64,000 bases of DNA from an uncultured Methanobrevibacter sp. Its GTDB lineage: Archaea > Methanobacteriota > Methanobacteria > Methanobacteriales > Methanobacteriaceae. Made by a program: the position numbers and the translations under genes. This document shows positions 52,954 through 62,032 of this stretch, piece after piece (position 1 is the first letter of the stretch; each line of letters opens with the position of its first letter). Below the pieces are notes generated by a model that saw only the letters and a program-made list of their open reading frames with translations, searched no databases and was not told the origin of the DNA. Where the stretch lies: the NCBI GenBank assembly GCA_900318035.1, contig ONJC01000019.1, positions 45,663 through 109,662 of the forward strand, read 5' to 3'.

Positions 52954-54044
52954 AAATTTTATTTATCGGTTCAAGATTATATGATGATGTCGATTGGTAT
53001 GTAAAGGAAAAGGGTATCGAAAGCGTACTTACAGAATCAAATGAAAATGCTATAAACCTGGATTTGCCGGACCAGGTATTCATCGTGCCAAGGGGTATGG
53101 ACGGTCCAAAACAGGTTGCACTTATGCAGAATGTTGATGCGATTGTTCCGTTAATTGGCATTGACCCTCCATTGATTGATGTTGCCCGAATGAAGGAGGA
53201 AGTTGAAGCAGAATACGGAATTCCTGTTGTTGCAGCGGGCGTAAGGGCAGTTGAGCTGACATCCAATAAAATCAAAACCAAGGAATTTTACTCCCAAATC
53301 GGAGTGGAAACTCCACAATATCAAATCCTCAACAGTCCTGATGAGCTTGCCTTGGATTTTCCTGTTGTACTAAAGCAGGGTGAAGGCCAGGGCGGAAAGG
53401 ACATTATGGTGGCGAGGACAATGGATGACGTCAATGAATACTTCGAAAACTTTGACCAGGCATTATGTGAAATGTTCATTGAAGGGTCTGAAATATCCAT
53501 TGAGGTTTTGGGCTTCGACGGACAGTACGTTGCATTGCCTCCAATCTATAAGGGCGAAACAACTCTGGAAGGAACACACCCATTAAATAAGGTCAAAACC
53601 GGCCCGTGCATGGTTGAAGGACTGGACAATAATCTGGTTCAGCATACTGCATATAAGGTGGCCAAAAATCTTGATTCAGATGGAATTTTTGAGATGGATT
53701 TCATGTATTCCAAAAAGGACAACCAGCTGTATGCAATTGAAGTAAACACAAGACCTAACGGTACCAGATATTTGACTACAGCCACATGCGGTGTCAATTC
53801 ATTGTGTGAACTGATTAACATGGCCTCAGGCGAATTTTCACTTGCAGACATTTCAGATAAATTGGAGTATAACTATTCCACTGAAATCCCTGTGGGCAAT
53901 TATGAGGGGCCTGCTGTAAATGAACCTGTAAAATCCTTTAAAGTCAATGATTTTGTTGTCCATGGTCCTGAAGGATATCAAAGGGTTACAGCCAAAGCCA
54001 GCTCCAAAACAGAACTTGAAAAATTAGTTGAAAAATTGACATAA
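52950..54044 (+). CDS. ATP-grasp ligase (CarB-like), pseudomurein cluster
   Basis: The 364-residue protein is a single ATP-grasp unit: FPVVLKQGEGQGGKDIMVAR (ATP-binding strand), ISIEVLGFDGQYVALPPIYK, GIFEMDFMYSKKDNQLYAIE and VNTRPNGTRYLTTATCGVNS (Mg-binding). It is about a third of carbamoyl phosphate synthase. In Methanobacteriales such a gene lies next to MraY-like and Mur ligase genes for pseudomurein, as here, so it probably joins an amino acid or peptide in that pathway. The step is not settled. It overlaps hycI by 4 bases. Confidence 0.8.
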   Translation: MKILFIGSRLYDDVDWYVKEKGIESVLTESNENAINLDLPDQVFIVPRGMDGPKQVALMQNVDAIVPLIGIDPPLIDVARMKEEVEAEYGIPVVAAGVRAVELTSNKIKTKEFYSQIGVETPQYQILNSPDELALDFPVVLKQGEGQGGKDIMVARTMDDVNEYFENFDQALCEMFIEGSEISIEVLGFDGQYVALPPIYKGETTLEGTHPLNKVKTGPCMVEGLDNNLVQHTAYKVAKNLDSDGIFEMDFMYSKKDNQLYAIEVNTRPNGTRYLTTATCGVNSLCELINMASGEFSLADISDKLEYNYSTEIPVGNYEGPAVNEPVKSFKVNDFVVHGPEGYQRVTAKASSKTELEKLVEKLT

Positions 54045-54121
54045 ATCTGTGTTATAAGTTATCATTATATACTATTATAAATAGATATCATAATGATTGA
54101 AGATTTTAATAGTGTGATTTG

Positions 54122-55192
54122 ATGAATAATACGGAAATGTTAATTCTTTTTTTAGTAACATTGCTTGGTACAATATTCTTTACATGGTATGTTAAAAGGA
54201 TATTGATTAAAGCAAAGATTGCAGATAGTCCTATAGTTAGTGAACATAGACATAAGAGCGGCACTCCTACAATGGGAGGTATTGCATTCTTATTTACTAT
54301 CTCTTTGATAATTTCACTGTATTATCAGAATACTCCTATTCTAATTGTTTCATTCATCATGCTTGCAGGCGGAATCATTGGTCTGGTGGATGACCTGATA
54401 GGTCTTAAAATTAAGGAAATTCAAAAAATTGTTGTAAACATTTCAGACGAAGTCATCACTTTGGGCAGACTGGACGTCGAACCTGGCGAGGAAGTGCGTG
54501 TTGCAACTCCAAAGGCAAAAGCTGAAGTCGATGATTTGCTTAAGGAAGGAAAAGTTGAAGTAATTGGTGAAGTTCCAATCAAGACCGAGCCTGAAGAGTT
54601 TGAAAAAATCTGCAGCCAGGTTGTTTTAGGAATATTTTTAGGATTGACCGGTGCAGTCACTACATTAGGCGGTTTTAATTTAGGTCTGCTTGCCATTCCT
54701 ATTGTAATCATTGGTGTTTTGGGATCAATCAATTCAGTCAACCTTATTGACGGTATGGACGGTCTTGCAGCAGGTATTGTAGGTATAGCATCCATAGCAT
54801 GTTGTCTGTACGGTTATTTATTTGGACCTGCAACAATCATTCCTCCGTTCTTGATACTTGCAGGCATATGTTTGGGATTTCTGGTATTCAACAAATATCC
54901 GGCTTCAATATTCATGGGAGATACAGGATCATTTGTATTGGGTACAGGCTATGCGGCTGCAGTATTGATATGTGACATTCCTTACTTCGGAGTTCTCGCA
55001 TTGGGAGTTCCTATTATTTCAGTTGTCGTAAGCCTGCTTCACAGGGCTCATATTATAAAATTGCCGGTTGAGCCATTGCATCACACTTTAAACCATTACG
55101 GCATGTCCGAGACAAAAATCGTATATAGCTACTGGGGTTTTACAGTTTTATTATGTGCAATTGGAATTTTAGCAAAAATGTACATCTTTTAA
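54122..55192 (+). CDS. MraY-like phospho-sugar-peptide transferase, pseudomurein
   Basis: This membrane enzyme likely moves a UDP-linked precursor to the polyprenyl phosphate carrier. The 356-residue protein has about ten membrane segments and the MraY motifs HKSGTPTMGGIAFLF, IGLVDDLIGL, NSVNLIDGMDGLAAGIVG, SIFMGDTGSFVLGTGYA and PVEPLHHTLNHYG. An extra soluble insert of about 70 residues (KEIQKIVVNISDEVITLGRL onward) between helices 3 and 4 is larger than in bacteria. A TATA-like TTATAAATA (about 54076-54084) gives its own promoter. It is followed by the Mur ligase gene. Confidence 0.88.
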   Translation: MNNTEMLILFLVTLLGTIFFTWYVKRILIKAKIADSPIVSEHRHKSGTPTMGGIAFLFTISLIISLYYQNTPILIVSFIMLAGGIIGLVDDLIGLKIKEIQKIVVNISDEVITLGRLDVEPGEEVRVATPKAKAEVDDLLKEGKVEVIGEVPIKTEPEEFEKICSQVVLGIFLGLTGAVTTLGGFNLGLLAIPIVIIGVLGSINSVNLIDGMDGLAAGIVGIASIACCLYGYLFGPATIIPPFLILAGICLGFLVFNKYPASIFMGDTGSFVLGTGYAAAVLICDIPYFGVLALGVPIISVVVSLLHRAHIIKLPVEPLHHTLNHYGMSETKIVYSYWGFTVLLCAIGILAKMYIF

Positions 55193-55206
55193 GTTTGGGT
55201 GATTAA

Positions 55207-56637
55207 ATGGAAATTCAGGATTTGGCGGAGTCTATTGGCGGAAAATTATATGGAAATGATGATTTTTTTTCTATTGACGGTTTTACAGGCAAGTTTACTT
55301 TTTTAAATGATGCGCACACTGGAGATATTGTCATAAGGCACTGGATAAATGGTACTGGTGTTAGAATGGCATTCGATAAGAATATTGCCTGCCTTATAAC
55401 CAGAACCCCTAAGGATGGCGCAATTGAAATGGCCAACAAACTCAATTTCCCTTTGATTGTTGTGGACAAGATTGAGTTGGCCAATGCTTATGCACTTTCA
55501 CATACAATAGATAAGTATTCTCCAAATTCAACCAATATAATTATTACAGGGACAAATGGCAAATCCACAACTTCCCATTTGATTTATCATATTTTAAAAA
55601 CTGCCGGTTTTCATGTTTTAACCAATACAGACAGTGAATCTGAATTCAACACATTAATTGATCCTATGGTTTCAAAGTTAATTTCCGATGAGGTAATAGA
55701 AAACGGCGAGCTTGATTATCTTGTCATTGAAGTGTCTGAAGTTCAGGGATGGCTTGGTGATTTAATGGAAAACCATGCGTCACTGATGAGTGCGGCCATA
55801 AATCCTAAAGTCGGAGTCATAACAAACATTGCAATGGACCATATAGGGCTTGTAAACTCAATTGAAGATGTATTTAATGAAATTTCCACAGTTCCTGAAG
55901 CTATTGGTGACGGAATATGTGTACTTAACCGTGATGATGATTGGGTAATGAAATTGGATGTTGAAAATCCGTTTTACACATCAATGAGCAAAATTGATGA
56001 GAAGAATGCAGTCTATTATGACGGAAGCGAAATTGTGTATGACGGTCAGACAATATTGAAAAATGATGAACTTCCTTTCACAGGTTCACATTTCATACAA
56101 AATATTCTATCCGCCATAGGTGCGGCAATTTCCCTTGACCTTGATATTTCCACTATAGCAAATGGTGTCAAATCATACGAGGCATTGAACAGGAGATTTG
56201 CAAAGTTGAACGATGAACCATTGATTTATGATGATTTCGCTCATAATCCTGATGGGATAAAAGCCACAATTTCAGAGACTAAAAAGATGCTTCGCCCAGG
56301 CCAGAAATTATATGTGGTATGTGCCATCAGAGGCTCAAGGGGCATTGAAATCAATCAGCTGAATGTGGACGCTCTTGCCGAGTCTGTGGATGATAATGTT
56401 GAAGTGATTCTCTCTTCAAGTAATGATGTTGTCAATGATTTGAATTTTGTTGAGATGGAAGAACGTGAGGTATTTTTCAACACTTTAAAAGACAAAGGCA
56501 TCGAATTTGTTCATTATGATAATTTAAAGGAATGTTTAAGTGAAACTTACGGCAAAGTTGACAAAAATGACATAATATTATTAATCGGTGCTCAGGGAAT
56601 GGACCCTGCAGAATCACTTTTAAAAGACATAATTTAA
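55207..56637 (+). CDS. Mur ligase family protein (pseudomurein peptide ligase)
   Basis: The 476-residue ligase would add an amino acid to the pseudomurein peptide. Seen: ATP loop TGTNGKSTTSHLIYHIL, the middle-domain AINPKVGVITNIAMDHIGLV and the C-terminal YDDFAHNPDGIKATISETKK. The N-terminal domain has GDIVIRHWINGTGVRMAF. This layout is that of MurC/D/E/F. Which residue is added cannot be told; lysine, alanine or glutamate are candidates for the pseudomurein stem. It lies 14 bases after the MraY-like gene. Confidence 0.88.
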   Translation: MEIQDLAESIGGKLYGNDDFFSIDGFTGKFTFLNDAHTGDIVIRHWINGTGVRMAFDKNIACLITRTPKDGAIEMANKLNFPLIVVDKIELANAYALSHTIDKYSPNSTNIIITGTNGKSTTSHLIYHILKTAGFHVLTNTDSESEFNTLIDPMVSKLISDEVIENGELDYLVIEVSEVQGWLGDLMENHASLMSAAINPKVGVITNIAMDHIGLVNSIEDVFNEISTVPEAIGDGICVLNRDDDWVMKLDVENPFYTSMSKIDEKNAVYYDGSEIVYDGQTILKNDELPFTGSHFIQNILSAIGAAISLDLDISTIANGVKSYEALNRRFAKLNDEPLIYDDFAHNPDGIKATISETKKMLRPGQKLYVVCAIRGSRGIEINQLNVDALAESVDDNVEVILSSSNDVVNDLNFVEMEEREVFFNTLKDKGIEFVHYDNLKECLSETYGKVDKNDIILLIGAQGMDPAESLLKDII

Positions 56638-56709
56638 ATATCATATCAAATTAATATAATAAATGTATAATTTATTCTGTAACGGAATAAATATGTAAGA
56701 GGATAAAAC

Positions 56710-57156
56710 ATGTTTATAAAGATTAGAAGAGACACATTAATTATTTTATTACTTGCTTTTATTTTGATTCTATGTGGCCGTTTAATCACTTATGTGGCTT
56801 TCGCATCTTCTAGTGAAATCAACGATGGTATTCCAATTTCTGGAATTATTGTAAAAGGAAATGACATTGTTCCGGTAGATACCATCAGATCCAATGTGAT
56901 GCAGGCCGGTTTTAGGGATGGCAGTGTCATATATGGCGATATCTTAAAGACATCTAAAAGAGAGGTGTCGCTTCAAGACGCGCTGCAGACGGCACAGGAA
57001 TTTGCAACGCAATCGACGGTTCCTGGTACATCAGTAACTCCAATCACTGCTGCTGATGTTCAGGTAGATAAGAATACTGGTGTTGTAACTGTAACTGTTA
57101 TAGAAGACTTTTCTTCGGTTGAACTAGATAATAATACTGTTAAGAGTGGGGGATAA
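56710..57156 (+). CDS. Membrane-anchored exported protein of unknown function
   Basis: The 148-residue protein has one N-terminal membrane anchor (TLIILLLAFILILCGRLITY) and an outer domain of strands and helices with no cysteine. AGAGGA precedes the ATG. It lies directly before the larger exported protein gene (2 bases between), so the two are probably partners. Position at the end of the pseudomurein gene run suggests a wall role, which is inferred. Confidence 0.6.
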   Translation: MFIKIRRDTLIILLLAFILILCGRLITYVAFASSSEINDGIPISGIIVKGNDIVPVDTIRSNVMQAGFRDGSVIYGDILKTSKREVSLQDALQTAQEFATQSTVPGTSVTPITAADVQVDKNTGVVTVTVIEDFSSVELDNNTVKSGG

Positions 57157-57158
57157 TA

Positions 57159-58418
57159 ATGGATAAATTCAAATTCTCAATTGTTTTATTCGTTATATTT
57201 TTATTATCCATCAGTTCTGTTGCGGCTACATGTAACATTATTGTTATTACTGACCCTACAGGAAAGGATCCGAACGGTGCTGCAGCAGGAAGTATGTCCT
57301 TTGCAGACAACATGTTCCAGTCAACATTTTTAATGTCAAAAAATAATCATTTCGCCGTGCTCTCAGGGGGTACCGGTAGTTCCGATACAAGGCTGGATTC
57401 TATTGTAGCTGCTGTTGCAAGTTTGGAAAATAATGTTTCTGCAGCTTCAGCCGCTTCAATCGCATCTCAATATAAGGGAGCGCGTCTTGTTGTCGGTGGT
57501 CCCGGAATAGGTGCTGCTGTCGGAGGTTCTTTTGATGCATATGTTGTCACTGTAGATGATGCAACAAACACAATTCAGGTAACTCCTTATAACAGTGGTA
57601 TAGCTACATTGCAGCCTGGTCAAAAAGGAGCTATTATTCACTTGAGAAATACAAATGGAAATCCATTGTACGGTACTGCAGATTCTGTCAGAAAAGAAAC
57701 TGCAATGAATATCGGTAAAATGATTCGTGACGGTTATCCTGCAACCACCATTCTTTCAGAAGCTATGGGTCAAGTAGCTAATGAGTCCGGTGAAAAATAC
57801 GGTGGTGGTGGAGTCAATCTGGTTTCCGGAATTTCCACAGGAGACATGTTTACTCCTAAAGACATGAACACAACAGGTTACCCTATGGATGAGCAATACT
57901 CCAAAGTCTGTGACGAGTGCGGATGGGGTATGGGATACCCTGCATCCGAGGCATATGACAAATGTCCTGTCTGTGGTGACGACTTGAGAGTTGTCTATGC
58001 ATACGAAGCTTTAGGCAATGCATTGACTGTAAGTCCTAATGCGGTCAGCGTGTCGGTTTATGGAAGTGATAAGCCTGGTTTGGCTGAAACAACAAAAGAA
58101 ATTGTTGAAGCATCTGTTGCCAAAAATGGATATGATGCATCAGCTATTGCAACTTCCATTAATAGAGGAATCAACAACGGTCTTTTGATGGGTGTCGATC
58201 ATGTTGAACCTAAAGACCTGAATGTAAAACAGGGTTCCAAAGCAGTTGGTGTTTATTACAAGGCTTTACCTGGAGATAAATCTTCTCCTTCCTGGGATTT
58301 GCCGGTTGATGGAAATATCTTAGGCATTTTAGGAAGTATTCAAACAGCGGTAGGTATTATTCTTATACTGCTGGTTGTATTCAGAAGCAGATTGTTAAAA
58401 TCTTTCCAGAATAGGTGA
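57159..58418 (+). CDS. Exported protein with zinc-ribbon-like motif and C-terminal anchor
   Basis: The 419-residue protein has a signal sequence (KFSIVLFVIFLLSISSVAAT), a long outer domain, a four-cysteine motif (CDECGWGMG then CPVCGDD) at about residues 251-276 that could bind zinc, and a final membrane helix (LGSIQTAVGIILILLVVFRS) with a basic tail. It therefore has most of its mass outside the cell and one helix at the end. GGGGGAT precedes the ATG. I do not recognise a family. Its position after the Mur ligase gene suggests assembly or remodelling of pseudomurein. Confidence 0.65.
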   Translation: MDKFKFSIVLFVIFLLSISSVAATCNIIVITDPTGKDPNGAAAGSMSFADNMFQSTFLMSKNNHFAVLSGGTGSSDTRLDSIVAAVASLENNVSAASAASIASQYKGARLVVGGPGIGAAVGGSFDAYVVTVDDATNTIQVTPYNSGIATLQPGQKGAIIHLRNTNGNPLYGTADSVRKETAMNIGKMIRDGYPATTILSEAMGQVANESGEKYGGGGVNLVSGISTGDMFTPKDMNTTGYPMDEQYSKVCDECGWGMGYPASEAYDKCPVCGDDLRVVYAYEALGNALTVSPNAVSVSVYGSDKPGLAETTKEIVEASVAKNGYDASAIATSINRGINNGLLMGVDHVEPKDLNVKQGSKAVGVYYKALPGDKSSPSWDLPVDGNILGILGSIQTAVGIILILLVVFRSRLLKSFQNR

Positions 58419-58462
58419 CATCACCTATATTTTTTTTTATTTTTTTTTAAATAGTGATTATT

Positions 58463-58897
58463 ATGGCATTAATTTTAGTTAGAGGAGAAAACAATTCAAA
58501 GTTACTTAATGCAATTTCAGACATGGAAAGACATGGAAATTTAAACTTGATAACAACACCTAAAGTAATCGATGCAGGTTTTGCCGATTCTTTGGTTGAA
58601 AGCATTTTAAATTCTAAACTTAGAACAAAATCAAATGTTGCTACTGCATTTTTTGTAAAGGAAGATACCACATTAAGCATTATGCAGATAAAAAAGATTC
58701 ATCCTCCCGCCCACGTGGTTGTCGTAAGCGATGAATATGGAGGTTATTCTCAGCTTGAAAAGTTATTGGATGATGCTGACAATTTACCTGGCTACAATTC
58801 TCATAAGGCTAAAAATGATGGTATGATTGATTATAAAATTAAGGCAGAAGACAGATATATTAAAAATGAAAGGTTAAATAGCTATATTAAGAAATAG
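58463..58897 (+). CDS. Small methanogen protein, DUF356-like
   Basis: The 144-residue protein begins MALILVRGENNSKLLNAISDM and has IHPPAHVVVVSDEYGGYSQL; this pattern recalls the methanogen-specific DUF356 family of unknown function. The ATG at 58463 follows GTGAT; a GTG at 58454 is the alternative. It ends directly against the convergent MBF1 gene (58898). It has a positive C-terminus. Confidence 0.55.
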   Translation: MALILVRGENNSKLLNAISDMERHGNLNLITTPKVIDAGFADSLVESILNSKLRTKSNVATAFFVKEDTTLSIMQIKKIHPPAHVVVVSDEYGGYSQLEKLLDDADNLPGYNSHKAKNDGMIDYKIKAEDRYIKNERLNSYIKK

Positions 58898-59386
58898 CTA
58901 TTTTCTTTTGATTTTCATTACGTTTCCCAGGGTACGTTCTCCTGAGGAACTGCTAATGAACTGATTCAAATCGACATTATTTACTTTTTCAAGCAATTTT
59001 ATGTTCAATGCCTTTTCTAATTTTTTTGTAAGTTTTGTATCGGGTGTCATTTTACCGGTTTCGATTCTTGTAATGACTGATACCCTTTCGTTGATTTTTT
59101 TACCCAGATCCTCCCTGGACCATTTTTTGGATTCTCTTGCCCTTCTGACTTCACTGCTGAAATCCTCAATCAGTTCTTCGGAAGGTTCGTCATTCCTTGA
59201 GTAATTTCTTTTAGGCGCATTTTTTTGCTTTTTGTTTTTTTGTTGTACATATTTTGGTTTTGGAGGAGCCTTTTGAATCTTTCCAAGTTTTGAACACTCT
59301 TTACATACAACCATAACTGATCCTTCGATTTTTGCTCTTATTGGATTATGTTCCGGTACGGGTTTACCACAAATTTCGCATTCCAT
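58898..59386 (-). CDS. Multiprotein bridging factor 1 (archaeal aMBF1)
   Basis: The 162-residue protein has an N-terminal zinc ribbon (CEICGKPVP and CKEC), a flexible basic linker with KKQKNAPKRNY, and a C-terminal HTH of Cro/MBF1 type (KKWSREDLGKKINERVSVIT). It is thought to bridge TBP and regulators or to bind ribosomes; in archaea it is not essential. It is transcribed toward the DUF356-like gene and away from pan. The order MBF1-pan is commonly seen in methanogens, as I recall. Confidence 0.92.
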   Translation of the reverse strand: MECEICGKPVPEHNPIRAKIEGSVMVVCKECSKLGKIQKAPPKPKYVQQKNKKQKNAPKRNYSRNDEPSEELIEDFSSEVRRARESKKWSREDLGKKINERVSVITRIETGKMTPDTKLTKKLEKALNIKLLEKVNNVDLNQFISSSSGERTLGNVMKIKRK

Positions 59387-59550
59387 ATTAATCAGTTTCC
59401 TATGTTTTTTCTGTATAATATTATATAATGCTACTTATTAATATTTGTTAGTATGCTATAAAATGAATACCTTTAAATACTTTAAAATTACAAATTGTTA
59501 TTAAAGTACAAAGTTTATGAAATTTATAAAAATCGAAGGAAGTGATTCAC

Positions 59551-60807
59551 ATGAATGATTTCGATGATTTGGAAAATTCTTCAAAAGAGCAATTGATAGA
59601 ACAGGTCGAATCATTAAGAGAAGAGATTGACTTGCTTAGAGAAGAAAAATCCAAGGCAAAAAGTAACTTGATGTGGAAAGTTAGGAAATTGGAAAAGGAT
59701 AAAGTCCTAATTGAAAATGAAAAAATCAGATTAGAAAGAGAAACCAAATCACTACGTTCAGAAGTGGATAGATTCAGATCTCCACCATTGGTATTGGCTA
59801 CCATTACTGAAGTTCTGGATGATAATAGAATGACAGTTAAAAGTAGCACCGGACCAAGTTTTCTTGTTAACTATTCAAAATTCTTAGATGAAAAATTATT
59901 GGTGCCTGGTTCAAGAGTGGCATTAAACCAACAGACCTTTGGTATTGTTGAAGTGCTGCCGTCTGAAAAGGACGCAAACGTTTCCGGAATGGAAATTGAG
60001 GAAAAACCTGATATCACCTATGAAAAAATCGGTGGTCTTGAAGAGCAAATCAGGGAAGTTAAGGAAACTGTTGAACTGCCTTTAACCCATCCTGAACTGT
60101 TTGAAAAAGTCGGAATTGAACCTCCAAAAGGCATATTGCTTTATGGTCCTCCTGGAACCGGTAAGACATTGCTTGCAAAGGCCGTAGCTAATGAAACCAA
60201 CGCAACTTTCATTAAAGTGGTTGCATCAGAATTTGTCAAAAAATACATTGGTGAAGGTGCAAGACTTGTGCGTGAAGTCTTTGAGCTTGCAAAGGAAAAG
60301 GCTCCTGCAATCATTTTCATTGACGAACTCGATGCTGTTGCAGCCAAAAGGCTTAAAAGTTCCACAAGCGGTGACAGGGAAGTTCAAAGAACATTGATGC
60401 AGCTTTTAGCAGAACTCGACGGATTCGAATCCAGAGGAGACATCGGTATCGTTGGTGCAACCAACAGACCTGATATCCTTGACCCTGCACTGTTGCGTCC
60501 AGGTCGTTTTGACAGATTCATTGAAGTTCCTCTTCCGAATGATGAGGGAAGAAAAGAAATTCTTAAAATTCACACTAAAAACATGTCCTTTGACGAGGAA
60601 GCAGATATTGACTTGCTTGCCAGTTTGACTGACGGGCTTTCCGGTGCCGATTTAAAGGCAGTATGTACTGAAGCCGGTATGTTTGCAATTCGTCAGGAAC
60701 GTGATGTAATTACCGTAGATGACTTCATGGATGCTATTGAAAAGGTCATGAATAAGAATAAAGAGGATGAACTGTTCAATAGTGAAGCCGGAGTAATGTT
60801 CGGATAA
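59551..60807 (+). CDS. pan: Proteasome-activating nucleotidase
   Basis: PAN is the AAA ATPase that unfolds proteins for the 20S proteasome. The 418-residue protein has an N-terminal coiled coil (about 10-75), an OB domain, and the AAA module: Walker [19 protein letters not shown], Walker [11 protein letters not shown], second region of homology [15 protein letters not shown]. The C-terminus is VMFG, i.e. a hydrophobic-Phe-X in place of the usual hydrophobic-Tyr-X gate-opening motif. ATG at 59551 follows GGAAGTGAT; TATA is TTTAAATAC near 59473-59481. Confidence 0.95.
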   Translation: MNDFDDLENSSKEQLIEQVESLREEIDLLREEKSKAKSNLMWKVRKLEKDKVLIENEKIRLERETKSLRSEVDRFRSPPLVLATITEVLDDNRMTVKSSTGPSFLVNYSKFLDEKLLVPGSRVALNQQTFGIVEVLPSEKDANVSGMEIEEKPDITYEKIGGLEEQIREVKETVELPLTHPELFEKVGIEPPKGILLYGPPGTGKTLLAKAVANETNATFIKVVASEFVKKYIGEGARLVREVFELAKEKAPAIIFIDELDAVAAKRLKSSTSGDREVQRTLMQLLAELDGFESRGDIGIVGATNRPDILDPALLRPGRFDRFIEVPLPNDEGRKEILKIHTKNMSFDEEADIDLLASLTDGLSGADLKAVCTEAGMFAIRQERDVITVDDFMDAIEKVMNKNKEDELFNSEAGVMFG

Positions 60808-60824
60808 ATTCATTGTCATTTGTA

Positions 60825-60894
60825 AAAATAAGCCTATGATGAACCCTATGAGCTCTGATATGTGATGAATGATGGGCGAGCTGAGGCTTATTTT
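60825..60894 (+). ncRNA. C/D box sRNA (2'-O-methylation guide)
   Basis: All parts of an archaeal C/D guide RNA are present in order. Terminal stem: AAAATAAGCC (60825-60834) pairs with GGCTTATTTT (60885-60894). C box ATGATGA (60836-60842), D' box CTGA (60855-60858), a 3-base spacer, C' box GTGATGA (60862-60868), D box CTGA (60881-60884). Both guides are 12 bases. By the N-plus-five rule the D' guide would mark the C in AGCTC-ATAGGGT of the target and the D guide the C in CTCGC-CCATCA. A T-run follows. Target RNAs were not searched. Confidence 0.85.
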
Positions 60895-60982
60895 TTTAAT
60901 CTTTTTTCGGAAAAATTCTTAGCCGGTCACCGGTGCTTTTTTTGTAAAACTATATTTAAAAGAAATATCTAATAGTATAATT

Positions 60983-62002
60983 ATGTTATTCAATAAAAAT
61001 GATGGAAGAGCTAATGAAAGAGTTCTTTATAAAACAAAACCCAACATGTTTTTAGGTTGCAAAAAAGCCATTATTGGTGTTGTTTTATTGGCTGTTGTTT
61101 TTGTTGTTTCCCCAACGGTTATTCAGTTTGTGGGGCAAATGCAGGTTTATATGATATCTCAGGTTAAACTTCCATTGACCCGATATGCTGCAATAGCGTT
61201 TTTTGTTGTTATCCTTGTCATAATACTGTATATCATCTGGCAGATTATCGGCTGGCATTCAATTGAGTATACTCTCACAGATACAAGAATCATTGTCAAA
61301 TCCGGAATCTTTTCAACTAAAAAGAATTACATGCCTTACAGCACTATCCAGGATATCAATGCATCTCAAAGCATTTTTGCAAGAATATTCAATGTCGGAA
61401 CGGTTTCCGTATTCAGTGCATATGACAATAATCTGCTGAAGATTGAAAACGTATCCAATCCGTCCAAAGTTGAAGACATAATATTCTCCAACATGATGGG
61501 ATCCAGAAGATTCCAGGAACCTCCTAGAAGTTACATTGACAGGAATGAGGATGCATACTATTCTGAAAATGTTGCAGGCGATGACTATTATGACGAATAT
61601 GAACCTATCACTCCAATCGGTCATGAAAGGAGGGCTCCTCCAAGAAGGGAGTATGAATATTATCCCGAAGACTTCAGTTTTCAGGATGAAAGGCTCAGCA
61701 AGTATGAATATGAGCCTTATCATGATGAATATGAAAGCGTCATGAACCGTGTTTCCAACAACTCCAATGAAAATATTGTATATGAGGGAGCTTCAGATAC
61801 ATTTTCTAATGATGTCCGTTATAATGAAGGAAGGCAAGATTATTCCTATGAGGATGATGATTACTATCAATATGATGAGCCTCAAAGTCAGTATTATGAA
61901 AGTGATGAAAAAGTTTATCAGGATGAGCCCGAACAGGTAGAGGTAAAGGAAGATTCCAGTGAAAAGGTTATACAAAGGCATTTTGATAAGTTTAAAAGAT
62001 AA
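60983..62002 (+). CDS. PH-domain (bPH2/YdbS-like) membrane protein with acidic Tyr-rich tail
   Basis: The 339-residue protein has two membrane helices (KKAIIGVVLLAVVFVVSPTV and YAAIAFFVVILVIILYIIWQ), then a bacterial-type PH domain (SIEYTLTDTRIIVKSGIFST, IQDINASQSIFARIFNVGTV) and a tail of about 165 residues rich in Asp, Glu and Tyr ending in a basic stretch (VIQRHFDKFKR). The tail is disordered in appearance. The start codon has no strong ribosome binding site. Function is unknown; the PH part probably lies against the membrane. Confidence 0.8.
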   Translation: MLFNKNDGRANERVLYKTKPNMFLGCKKAIIGVVLLAVVFVVSPTVIQFVGQMQVYMISQVKLPLTRYAAIAFFVVILVIILYIIWQIIGWHSIEYTLTDTRIIVKSGIFSTKKNYMPYSTIQDINASQSIFARIFNVGTVSVFSAYDNNLLKIENVSNPSKVEDIIFSNMMGSRRFQEPPRSYIDRNEDAYYSENVAGDDYYDEYEPITPIGHERRAPPRREYEYYPEDFSFQDERLSKYEYEPYHDEYESVMNRVSNNSNENIVYEGASDTFSNDVRYNEGRQDYSYEDDDYYQYDEPQSQYYESDEKVYQDEPEQVEVKEDSSEKVIQRHFDKFKR

Positions 62003-62032
62003 TTTTTTTTTTCAATTTTTAGGAGAATTATA

